Source: Pseudomonas sp. Au-Pse12 (GTDB lineage: Bacteria; Pseudomonadota; Gammaproteobacteria; Pseudomonadales; Pseudomonadaceae). Taken from it: DNA of 64,000 bases. The stretch lies in assembly GCF_021341665.1 (NCBI RefSeq), contig NZ_JAJTTH010000001.1, forward strand, positions 1 to 64,000, in the 5' to 3' direction. Shown piece after piece: positions 45,034 to 52,864 of the stretch. Positions within the stretch are counted from its first letter, which is position 1, and every line of letters starts with the position of its first letter. A program made the position numbers and the translations under genes. The notes beneath the pieces were generated by a model that saw only the letters and a list, made by a program, of their open reading frames with translations, was not told where the DNA came from and made no database searches.

Positions 45034-47283
45034 TCAGCTGAAGGTGTATCGGCTCAATGGCATGCTGCGGATGCGCTGGCCGGTCAGTTGCGCAACCGCG
45101 TTGGCCACCGCTGGTGCCACTGCCGGCAGCGGCGGCTCGCCGATGCCGCCCATCTTTTCGCCACTCTCGATGATCCGTACATGCACCCGCGCCATGCGTG
45201 AAGGCGGCAGGATCGGGTAGAGGTCATAGTTGCGAGCCCGTGGCCGGCCGTCCACGTACACCGCCTCTTCCAGCAATACCTGGGACAGCCCCAGGGCCAC
45301 GGCACCATTGACCTGTGCCGTGATGATCGCTGGGTTGACGATGCTGCCCGGGTCAATTGCTTGCCAGATATCGTGGACCTTGACTTGACCACCCTCGATC
45401 GAGACCTCGGCGATGACCGCCGCGTGCGAGCCGAATGGCGAGGCCATGGCCACCCCGCGAGCGCGGCGGGTTCCATCCGCGGCGGTGAATGGGCCGCGCT
45501 TCCAGCCACCAGAGAGTTCGCCTACAGCCTGCAGCAGGGTGGTCAGGCGCGGGTTGTCGCGCAGTAGGTGCAGGCGCAATTCGAACGGGTCATGACCGCC
45601 TTTGTCAGCCAGTTCGTCGAGGAAAGCTTCATAGAAAAAGTCGTTGAGGGAATTGCCCACCGAGCGCCAGTAACCCAGCATGGCGGGGCCTTTGACGTAG
45701 ATCTGCGCAATACGTCGATTGGCAATCGCGTAAGGCTTGCCTGACAGGCCTTCAAGGGCGGTTGTATCCGGTTTCTCGCCCTGCTTGCCGGCGAGAGCCT
45801 CGGCCGGACCTTCGGTGGCGCTTATCGCTTCGATCGCCACTGGCAAGCCTGCGGCATCCAGTGCCGCGCGGAACTTGACCACGGCAACCGGGCGTAGCAC
45901 GTCGCGCAGGAATTCTTCCTCGCGGCTCCAGATCAGTTTGATCGGGCGGCCGACGGCCTTCGCCAGCTCGATAGCCTGAGGGTATGGGCTGGCCGAGTCA
46001 TACAGAAAGTGGCGGCCGAAGAAACCGCCCAGCAGCGGTGAGTGCAAGGTGATGCTCGATGGGGCGAGGCCGCTACGCCTGACGATGTCGTCGCGGAACA
46101 TTTCTGGCGCCTGGTTGGGCAGCCAGACCTCAAGCGAGCCATCGGGGTTGAAGCGGGCCAGGGCTGAAGGCGGCTCCAACTGGGCATGGTTGAGGTACTG
46201 GTTATGGTAGGTGGCCTCGACCTTGGTGCTGGCACTGGCCAGGGCGGCGGGCACATCGCCTTCGCGTTCATCGTCGCGGATCGGCCCCTGCTGTGCGGCG
46301 AGAAAGTCGCGAAAGGCGTCGCTGGAAAAGTCTGCGGGCATCGGACGTACGTTCGAATCGGCAGCCGGTTCCGCCCATTCCACCTGGATCGCCTCCACCG
46401 CACGCTTGGCGTGCCACCAGCGCTCGGCGACCACCGCCACCGCGCCTGGCAGTGGGTGGATGGAATGCACCCCTTTCATGGCCTTGACCTGGGCCTCGTT
46501 AAGCAGACGACCTAGGGTCATGCCCAGGCGTGGAGCATGCTGAACGGCGGCATGGAGCATGCCGTCGACCTTCTGGTCGATGCTGTACAGCGCCTTGCCG
46601 GTGGATTTTTCATAGGCGTCGACGCGCTGCACCGGCTTGCCGATCCAGCGGAACTGACTCGGGTCGCGCAGTCTGATACTGGCCAGGTCGGGCACCGCCA
46701 TATCCAGGGCTCGTCCCGCCAAGTCACCGTAGCCAAGCGAGCGGCCCGAGGCCGCGTGCACCACGCGGCCGGGCTCGGTGGACAGCTCGGCCAATGGCAC
46801 GCCAAGCTGTTCGGCGCCGGCCTGCAGAAGCATGGTCCTGGCCAGGGCGCCAAGACGACGCATGGCGGTATAGCTCATGCGCACCGACATGCTGCCTCCG
46901 GTAAGGCGCATACCGTTGGCCATCACTCGGTAGGCTTCGCCGGGCGGCGCGCTTTCGACCACGAAGGTGGCTGGATCGGCATCTAGCTCTTCGCCGACAA
47001 TTTGCGCCATGGCGGTATGGATGCCTTGGCCTCCTTCCATGAAGGGGCTGAGCAGGCGCACGGTACCGTCTGGGCGAATCTCGAGGAACGCCGGCACCTG
47101 GGGAGCACGCTCCGCGGCGGCGGCCGTGCTGGCCAGAGCCCGGGTAAAACCAAGTGGCAGACCGAAACCGAGCACCAGCGTGCCGACAACGGTACTGGTC
47201 AAGAAACGTCGGCGGGACAGGTTGACCGGTTCGTCCAGCGGTGTGTCCAAGACGTCTGCGGTGGAGTCGATGCACTGGTTCAT
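45034..47283 (-). CDS. Molybdopterin-binding subunit of a periplasmic IorB-like aldehyde/isoquinoline oxidoreductase
   Basis: 749 residues from ATG 47283, which overlaps the small-subunit stop (ATGA). A Tat signal is visible at about 20-50 (SRRRFLTSTVVGTLVLGFGL). Family motifs include PFMEGGQGIHTAMAQIVGEE, GGSMSVRMSYTAMRRLG, GKALYSIDQ, LLGGFFGRHFLYD and the C-terminal GGIGEPPLPAVAPAVANA with the likely catalytic Glu. Together with the [2Fe-2S] subunit it forms a two-subunit hydroxylase without a FAD subunit, as in IorAB, which pass electrons to a cytochrome. The substrate is probably an aldehyde or N-heterocycle. Confidence 0.92.
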   Translation of the reverse strand: MNQCIDSTADVLDTPLDEPVNLSRRRFLTSTVVGTLVLGFGLPLGFTRALASTAAAAERAPQVPAFLEIRPDGTVRLLSPFMEGGQGIHTAMAQIVGEELDADPATFVVESAPPGEAYRVMANGMRLTGGSMSVRMSYTAMRRLGALARTMLLQAGAEQLGVPLAELSTEPGRVVHAASGRSLGYGDLAGRALDMAVPDLASIRLRDPSQFRWIGKPVQRVDAYEKSTGKALYSIDQKVDGMLHAAVQHAPRLGMTLGRLLNEAQVKAMKGVHSIHPLPGAVAVVAERWWHAKRAVEAIQVEWAEPAADSNVRPMPADFSSDAFRDFLAAQQGPIRDDEREGDVPAALASASTKVEATYHNQYLNHAQLEPPSALARFNPDGSLEVWLPNQAPEMFRDDIVRRSGLAPSSITLHSPLLGGFFGRHFLYDSASPYPQAIELAKAVGRPIKLIWSREEEFLRDVLRPVAVVKFRAALDAAGLPVAIEAISATEGPAEALAGKQGEKPDTTALEGLSGKPYAIANRRIAQIYVKGPAMLGYWRSVGNSLNDFFYEAFLDELADKGGHDPFELRLHLLRDNPRLTTLLQAVGELSGGWKRGPFTAADGTRRARGVAMASPFGSHAAVIAEVSIEGGQVKVHDIWQAIDPGSIVNPAIITAQVNGAVALGLSQVLLEEAVYVDGRPRARNYDLYPILPPSRMARVHVRIIESGEKMGGIGEPPLPAVAPAVANAVAQLTGQRIRSMPLSRYTFS

Positions 47284-47750
47284 CAGGTGTTCGCCCTCTT
47301 GGCTGGTTGTGCGGCAAGATCGTGCACGGCGGCATGAATGGCGTTGTAGGTACCGCATCGACACAGATTGATCATCGCCGCCTGGATCTGCGCATCAGTG
47401 GGGGCCGGGGTGTGCTTGAGCAGGGCAGTAGCGGCCATGACCTGTCCGGACTGACAGTAGCCGCACTGGGCCACTTGATGCTCGACCCAGGCCGCTACCA
47501 CGCGCTTGCCTACCTCATCGGCTTCTATCGCCTCGATGGTGGTCACCTCGCGGCCCACTACGCCTGCCACTGGAGTGACACAGGCGCGCACCACGTTGCC
47601 GTCCACCAGCACTGAGCAGGCGCCGCATTGGGCCACGCCACAGCCGTACTTGGTGCCGGTCAGCCCAAGCTCATCGCGGATGACCCACAGCAGGGGGGTA
47701 TCGGCGTCAGCATCGACTTGATAGGGCTGTTGATTGATTCGTAGTTCCAT
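47283..47750 (-). CDS. [2Fe-2S] subunit of molybdenum hydroxylase (IorA-like)
   Basis: 155 residues from ATG 47750 (GGTG 4-5 bases upstream); the longer frame to 47918 overlaps the AraC gene and is unlikely. The plant-type cluster Cys motif is in GTKYGCGVAQCGACSVL, and the second cluster in QCGYCQSGQVMAA plus NLCRCGTY. No own signal peptide, so it is presumably carried across the membrane with the Tat-bearing large subunit. Overlaps the large-subunit ATG. Confidence 0.93.
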   Translation of the reverse strand: MELRINQQPYQVDADADTPLLWVIRDELGLTGTKYGCGVAQCGACSVLVDGNVVRACVTPVAGVVGREVTTIEAIEADEVGKRVVAAWVEHQVAQCGYCQSGQVMAATALLKHTPAPTDAQIQAAMINLCRCGTYNAIHAAVHDLAAQPAKRANT

Positions 47751-47820
47751 GGGGCACCTGCTGATCATTGGTTGGTGTCTTTGGGCTTTCGTCAGCCGCG
47801 CGCAGTTGGGTGTCTCCCCA

Positions 47821-48750
47821 TCAGACAGCTGGATCCTGCCCAGTGGCACTGAGCGCACACCCGCGTAGCAGTGCGATGTCTTTGCGTGGGGCGGTGCCGA
47901 ACAAACGGCCATATTCACGGCTGAATTGCGAAGGGCTTTCGTAGCCCACTGCGAAGGCGGCTCTTGATACGTCCAGATGGGTGTTGAGCATCAGCCGTCG
48001 CGCCTCGTTCAGGCGCAGCCACTTCAGGTATTGCAGCGGGCTCATGGCCGTGAGTTGACGAAAGTGATGATGGAAGGTGGGCGTACTCATCTGCACCCGG
48101 GCAGCGAGGTCGTCGATGCGCAGTGGCGCCTTATAGTTGAGTTTGAGCCAGTCTATGGCCCTGGCGATGCGGTGGCCTTGGCCATCGACCGAGGTGATTT
48201 GCCGTAGGCGCAGTGACTGGTCACTGTTGAGCAAGCGGTAGTGAATTTCGCGAAGGATCATCGGTGCGAGCACGGGGATCGCCTCGGGCTCTTCCAGCAG
48301 TGACAGCAGGCGGCCGATCGAGCCAAGCAGGGCAGGGGTTGCTGTGCCGATGCCGACCCCTTTTCCCGATGTGCGGTCGTGCACCGCTGGCGCCCCGCTG
48401 TGGGCGATGAGCTCTGCCAGCATGTTGACTTCAAGCTTGATAAGCAGGCCGACGCAGGGCTGCTCCGCAGTGGCCGCGAGCACTTCAGAGTTGGCGGGCA
48501 GGTCCAGCGAGGTGATCAGAAAGTGCGAGGGGTTATAGCTGTAGCTTTCACCTCCGATCCACAGCCTTTTTTCGCCCCTGGCTACCAGGATCAGGCTCGG
48601 CTCAATCATGCATACGGCAGGTGCTGAGGGTTGTTCGCGACGGAACAAGGTGAGGCCGGAAATCGCTGTAGTGAAGTTGCCGGGCAGGTTGATCTGCTGG
48701 TCGATGATCTGTGCCAGGGCCGATTCCTGGTGGGCGATAGCGTGGGGCAT
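47821..48750 (-). CDS. AraC family regulator (AraC_N type)
   Basis: 309 residues from ATG 48750, with GGAGGAA about 9 bases ahead; the frame opens at 48807 but lacks a site there. The N-terminal AraC_N domain (CMIEPSLILVARGEKRLWIG, YSYNPSHFLITSLDLP) is followed by the two-HTH domain (LRIDDLAARVQMSTPTFHHH; VSRAAFAVGYESPSQFSREY). It lies 70 bases upstream of the hydroxylase operon on the same strand and probably activates it. Members of this class often sense aldehydes or related stress. Confidence 0.92.
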   Translation of the reverse strand: MPHAIAHQESALAQIIDQQINLPGNFTTAISGLTLFRREQPSAPAVCMIEPSLILVARGEKRLWIGGESYSYNPSHFLITSLDLPANSEVLAATAEQPCVGLLIKLEVNMLAELIAHSGAPAVHDRTSGKGVGIGTATPALLGSIGRLLSLLEEPEAIPVLAPMILREIHYRLLNSDQSLRLRQITSVDGQGHRIARAIDWLKLNYKAPLRIDDLAARVQMSTPTFHHHFRQLTAMSPLQYLKWLRLNEARRLMLNTHLDVSRAAFAVGYESPSQFSREYGRLFGTAPRKDIALLRGCALSATGQDPAV

Positions 48751-48994
48751 GACGATGTGTTCCTCCTCGCCGGACTCTAGCTCGCAGACGTAGGCTTTCC
48801 TATCCACTACAGGGAAGGTTCAGAGGATCAGGCAAGAATTTCAGCGGATTGAACTACTGGCAAGAGTTGGGAGATCTGGGCAACGGGTTGCAGTAATAGC
48901 CTTATTGCTCGTGGCGATAGGTTGGATGGGGCGAGGTGCTCTACACCACAAAATGAGTCGGCACACGCCTGAGCAACTCTGGAATGTTTTGCTT

Positions 48995-49010
48995 TGTAGG
49001 ATATCTCCTT
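48995..49010. promoter_or_regulatory. RcsB-box-like palindrome upstream of the 49.2 kb adhesin
   Basis: TGTAGGA-tatc-TCCTT: the left arm matches the 16263 and 27794 sites fully and the right arm has one mismatch in the five core positions, with the same 4-base spacer. About 208 bases before the TTG start. The rest of the 48751-49217 gap is AT-rich, without a gene. Confidence 0.5.
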
Positions 49011-49217
49011 GGCTTTATTGGATATGTCTAGTGGGTGGTAAGGATATCTGAGCTGTGGGTCTGCGTTTTTTTTGCGTAGGATTTTCGGCTCTTGGCGGTC
49101 TTTTAACTCCGGTGAAGCATTAGGTGGGAGGTCGGATCTTTGGTGAAAGTCTGCCCTGGGTACGATTTCAGTTTAAGCATGTGGTTGTGGTTTTTTAACT
49201 AAGTTTTGGGGGCGAAG

Positions 49218-50249
49218 TTGTTTAGGTCGATAGGTGGCGGCATATTGCTTTTTCTATGGGCGATGAAATCGTTTGCTCTTGTGTGCGATAACTCAACCGC
49301 TGGGGGTGGTGTCGTTGTGCCTCTTCCTAGTGTAATAAACTATACGGGAGGGCGAGAACAGGGGAAGTTCATTTCGTCTGGCTGGCATTCAATAGTAAAT
49401 GCGGCTGCTATCAATTGCCGATTGGAGACTGAAGACGGGGGACGTGCAGATGTGAAGATTTATGCCGAGCCGGCTGCTGTTTTTTCCGGTCAGAGCATTA
49501 TTTATAATGGTACTTCATACGATGTTTTTAGTACCGGCACTGCCGGGGTAGGCATGATTGTAGAGGTTGCTGTTAGTGGTGATTATATTCCTTTGGTAAA
49601 AAATAAGAACCTGCTGTTGCGAGATACGACAATCACGACTGTATACAATTTTGGTATGCGGGTGAGAGTTCAATTAGTCGCCTTAACTAAACTTCCGCCA
49701 GGTCAATTGAGTTTTGTTGGTGTTCCTTCAGTCGTAACGCAGTGGGTGGGCCCTGTCACGGCTAGGCAGGCACCCATTTCAGCTTCTATAGCATCTGCTT
49801 CCATTCAAGTTAAAAATGCCTCCTGTAAGTTGGATATGCCAACCAGTGTTAAGCTACCGCGAGTAGATGTCTCTTTGATGCGGTCAGTGTCTGATACGGC
49901 GGGAGATACTCCCTTTACGCTATCGGTAAACTGTGATGGGGGTTACGTGGATTATAAGGTCAGTTATACGATGACAGATGTTAACTCTACTGCGAATGTC
50001 ACATCGAATTTAGTGCTGGAGAATTTGTCCGGTTCCGCGAAAGGTATTTCATTGCAGGTGCTCGATAGTGGTACCCCTGTACTTTTCGGGCCGCCAGGTT
50101 CACTGACAAGCAGGAGAGAGTTTGGAACGGTTGTCACTGCGGGAAGTCTTGTCGGTAAAACGATGGTTGTCAGGTACATTCGTACTTCTGCAGGCATTAC
50201 TCCTGGAGTGGCTAGGGCAGGAAGTACAATGACATTGTCTTATCAGTAG
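49218..50249 (+). CDS. Two-domain fimbrial tip adhesin, intact copy
   Basis: 343 residues from TTG 49218, which has GGGGG 5 bases upstream; a TTG at 49206 is in frame. Signal peptide (FRSIGGGILLFLWAMKSFA), receptor-type domain to about 190 with Cys residues in VCDNST and INCRLE, then a pilin-like domain (KNASCKLDMPTSVKL, VNCDGGYVDYKVSYTMTDVN, LQVLDSGTPVLFGPP) ending TMTLSYQ, the motif bound by chaperone. Very similar to the broken gene at 32460 and of the same plan as 16523. No pilin, chaperone or usher gene is nearby, so it should depend on the 28-32 kb operon. AT-rich, suggesting transfer. Confidence 0.85.
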   Translation: MFRSIGGGILLFLWAMKSFALVCDNSTAGGGVVVPLPSVINYTGGREQGKFISSGWHSIVNAAAINCRLETEDGGRADVKIYAEPAAVFSGQSIIYNGTSYDVFSTGTAGVGMIVEVAVSGDYIPLVKNKNLLLRDTTITTVYNFGMRVRVQLVALTKLPPGQLSFVGVPSVVTQWVGPVTARQAPISASIASASIQVKNASCKLDMPTSVKLPRVDVSLMRSVSDTAGDTPFTLSVNCDGGYVDYKVSYTMTDVNSTANVTSNLVLENLSGSAKGISLQVLDSGTPVLFGPPGSLTSRREFGTVVTAGSLVGKTMVVRYIRTSAGITPGVARAGSTMTLSYQ

Positions 50250-50296
50250 TTTTTATATGCTTGATCAAGGTTTGGGGTTGTGTGCACAACGAATGC

Positions 50297-50335
50297 GGCC
50301 CCAAGTCGGCAGATGCAATCTGCTGATCTGGGGGC
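50297..50335. terminator. Long hairpin between convergent adhesin and SDR genes
   Basis: GGCCCCA/TGGGGGC outer stem and GGCAGAT/ATCTGCT inner stem with a GCA loop. No T-tract follows on either strand, so its role as terminator is uncertain. Confidence 0.4.
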
Positions 50336-50347
50336 GCAAGGCATATG

Positions 50348-51106
50348 TCACTTTGCCGCTGGTTTGTATCCCGCGAGCATTTTCAAAACTTCATCATGTG
50401 AGCCATTCGCTTCAGCAAAGCGTAATGGCTTGGCGCGCTCAACGACGAGTTCGGGTGGGGTAGGAGAGATCTTGAGTAGTTCGAAGATTTCGTCCAGGAA
50501 CGCTTCCAAGGGCATTGCATGCTCGTCATTTTCCTGACCAAGCAAAGTGGTCCGTACTCCCGGCGGCGCAAGCTCGACGACCTCGACGGATGAGGCTTCT
50601 AGCTGGACCCGAAGGCTTTGCGTGAACGAATGAACCGCCGCTTTGGTTGCGCTGTAGGTCGGCGTTGCAGGCAGCGGTACGAATGCCAGAGCCGAGCTGA
50701 CATTCACTATCGTTGCGTTGGGCTGCAAGGTCAGATGGGGAATAAATGCGTACACCATGCGAATCGTGCCAAGCAAGTTCGTTGCTACGGTTTCTTCGGC
50801 GGTGTTCAGGCTTTCCGGATCGGTCAGGTCTTCCCAATGCATGATGCCAGCATTGTTGATGAGGACGTTCAGGTTTGGGTGGCTGATCGCAAGCGCTGCG
50901 CTGGCGCGCTGGATGGATTGTGGATCGGCAACGTCCAGTAATACTGATTCAATACCTGGGTGTTCCGAGACGATTTTGTCGAGTAGAGCTTTGCGACGCC
51001 CCGCGATGATCACCTTGTTTCCCGCCTTGTGAAACCTAAGCGCCAGACCGAGGCCAATGCCTGAGGTGCCGCCAGTAACCAGAATCGTGTTTCCAGTGCC
51101 GTTCAT
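50348..51106 (-). CDS. SDR family oxidoreductase (DltE-like)
   Basis: 252 residues from ATG 51106 (GGGAG 6 bases ahead); the open frame to 51346 runs through the operator region and the TetR gene. Motifs: TGGTSGIGLGLA (about 10-21), NNAG, NVSSALAFVP and YSATKAAVHSF, then PPGVRTTLL. NAD(P)-dependent enzyme of unknown substrate. Divergent from the TetR gene, with two operators between. Such pairs usually mean that the TetR protein represses both. Confidence 0.9.
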   Translation of the reverse strand: MNGTGNTILVTGGTSGIGLGLALRFHKAGNKVIIAGRRKALLDKIVSEHPGIESVLLDVADPQSIQRASAALAISHPNLNVLINNAGIMHWEDLTDPESLNTAEETVATNLLGTIRMVYAFIPHLTLQPNATIVNVSSALAFVPLPATPTYSATKAAVHSFTQSLRVQLEASSVEVVELAPPGVRTTLLGQENDEHAMPLEAFLDEIFELLKISPTPPELVVERAKPLRFAEANGSHDEVLKMLAGYKPAAK

Positions 51107-51133
51107 AGTAAACTCCCGAAATGATGAACAACC

Positions 51134-51174
51134 GGACAGTTGTCCACTTAAAGCAACGTACCGGACAGTTGTCC
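51134..51174. promoter_or_regulatory. Twin palindromic operators for the divergent TetR regulator
   Basis: GGACA-gt-TGTCC occurs twice, at 51134-51145 and 51163-51174, both inside the 14-base word CCGGACAGTTGTCC, 29 bases apart centre to centre. They lie 28 bases before the SDR start and 33 before the TetR start. This is a typical arrangement for TetR autorepression. Confidence 0.85.
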
Positions 51175-51206
51175 GCTTAGCAATACAGCGAAGGAAAACT
51201 TTGCTC

Positions 51207-51794
51207 ATGACTGACGAGTTGGTGATGCGTTCTGATGCCAAGAAAAACCGGGAGCGGATACTGGAAGTCGCGGTGGGAGAGCTGACACGCGACCCTGCGG
51301 TTGCGCTGAGTGCGATTGCGAAGAAGGCTGGGGTGGGGCAAGGCACGTTTTATCGCCACTTCCCTACCAGAGAGAAACTGGTATTTGAGGTCTATCAATT
51401 CGAAATGCAGCAAGTGGCCTTGTTGGCAGAGCATCTGCTCGCGACCAAACCACCCAAGGCGGCCCTTCGAGAATGGATGGACGGCCTCGCTGAATATGCA
51501 TTGACGAAGGCAGGGCTCGCTACTGCGATACAACAAGCGGCGTCTCTTTACGAGTTCCCAGGGAAGTCGGGATATGCACCTGTCCAGGCCGCAGTAGAGG
51601 CGCTTTTGAGGGCAAATGAAAAGGCTGGAACGATTCGTAGCGGGATTACTAATGACGACTTTTTTCTAGCCATTGCCGGAATATGGCAAATGGACTCTCG
51701 AAGTGACTGGCGTCCACGTCTGGCCAGATTGATGACCCTGGTGATGGACGGCCTGTGTGCTGGCAGCCCCGAAAGCCTGAAGCAGAGTGGGTAG
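51207..51794 (+). CDS. TetR family transcriptional repressor
   Basis: 195 residues from ATG 51207 (an ATG at 51225 is also possible). N-terminal HTH at about 12-60 (KKNRERILEVAVGELTRDPA, then VGQGTFYRHFPTREKLVFEV), C-terminal ligand domain with two conserved helices. It likely binds the two GGACA-N2-TGTCC palindromes at 51134-51174 and represses itself and the SDR gene. Inducer unknown. Confidence 0.92.
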   Translation: MTDELVMRSDAKKNRERILEVAVGELTRDPAVALSAIAKKAGVGQGTFYRHFPTREKLVFEVYQFEMQQVALLAEHLLATKPPKAALREWMDGLAEYALTKAGLATAIQQAASLYEFPGKSGYAPVQAAVEALLRANEKAGTIRSGITNDDFFLAIAGIWQMDSRSDWRPRLARLMTLVMDGLCAGSPESLKQSG

Positions 51795-52033
51795 CATAAA
51801 AACCAAGCGTCACCTCGAACGACTACAGGAAAGGCAATTCATCGCCCTTCACTGCTGTGGCGGTCACCAGCGCAGTCATCTCCCAATCAGTCAGGCCGCA
51901 GGCGGGGTATTTGCCTGATCAATTAAGCGCCTTGATTAAACGGTTTATTCGTCGCCTGACCTGAAACTGATTGAGTGGTGGCGCTTGATTTCTGTAAATA
52001 TGAAATCCGCCACTGTTACGAGGTGCATGCGGC

Positions 52034-52732
52034 ATGAGCGGCTTCAACTGGGTTGATGAATTACCTTCAGGGGTTCGTGGGGCGCTGCTCGAAAAGGCCC
52101 GGCTGCGCAGGTTTGCCAGCGATATCACGCTCTATAGCCAGGGGGATCCGGTCACTGAGGTATTTCAGATCGTCGCGGGGGAAATACGCAAGTGCATCCT
52201 CACCGCCGATGGCCAGGAAGTGCTGATTTATGTCTACAAGCCGGGCGACCTGATAGGGGACAGCTCGATCGCGGATGATGAACCCTATTCGGTCACCATC
52301 GTGACCCGCGGCGAAGTGACCCTCAGGGCCTGGTCGGCCAAGGATTTTGCGCAGTTGCGGGCCAGCCACCCGGCGATCGAAAGCGCGATATCGCTGCAGA
52401 CCAGTCGACGCTTGCGCGGTGCCTTGCGGCTGGTCGAAGAGTTGCTCACCCAGCCGGTGGCGGCGCGTATTGCGTCCCGGGTTCTCTGGCTGGCCGACAT
52501 GCAAGGCGCCGCGACGCAAGACGTGGCCCTGTCGCTGTCCCAGGCCGAGATCGGGCAGATGGTGGGCAGCGCCCGGCAGAGCGTGAACAAGGTGGTTACC
52601 GAGTTGCGACGCTTGAACCTGATCGACACCCATTACGGTTCGGTCGTGGTCAAGGACCCTCAGGGCTTGCGCCACTTTATCGATGAACATGTGCGCCAGG
52701 AGCGCAAAGCGCCTGGCAGGTTCCCTGCCTGA
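52034..52732 (+). CDS. Crp/Fnr family transcriptional regulator
   Basis: 232 residues. cNMP-binding fold at about 25-120 (ITLYSQGDPVTEVFQIVAGE, IYVYKPGDLIGDSSI), dimer helix, then a winged HTH at about 170-220 (LSQAEIGQMVGSARQSVNKV). The Fnr cysteines are absent, and the Arg/Ser pair for cAMP is not clear, so the effector is unknown. It precedes the acyl-CoA operon by 132 bases on the same strand and is the likely regulator. The 240 bases upstream (51795-52033) show no gene. Confidence 0.9.
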   Translation: MSGFNWVDELPSGVRGALLEKARLRRFASDITLYSQGDPVTEVFQIVAGEIRKCILTADGQEVLIYVYKPGDLIGDSSIADDEPYSVTIVTRGEVTLRAWSAKDFAQLRASHPAIESAISLQTSRRLRGALRLVEELLTQPVAARIASRVLWLADMQGAATQDVALSLSQAEIGQMVGSARQSVNKVVTELRRLNLIDTHYGSVVVKDPQGLRHFIDEHVRQERKAPGRFPA

Positions 52733-52864
52733 CGGCGCGCCGGGGCGCGACAAAATCACCCAGAGTGTCACCTGCAAGACGTTGTGGTTTTTCCCCCTCC
52801 CTTAGCATCGGCTCCACGAGCGCCACCCAATAACAAATCGGGCGCCGTCGTGGAGACCCTGTCG

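Larger units (their letters stand above)
48890..50252 (+). repeat. Adhesin cassette, copy 2 of a dispersed duplication
   Basis: Aligns with 32159-33487 from GCAGTAATAG to 3 bases past the adhesin stop, about 1.35 kb including the upstream control region. This copy keeps both the open adhesin frame and the near-perfect palindrome at 48995. I see no terminal inverted repeats, transposase or target duplication at its ends. It sits between an AraC gene and an SDR gene unrelated to fimbriae. Confidence 0.75.
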
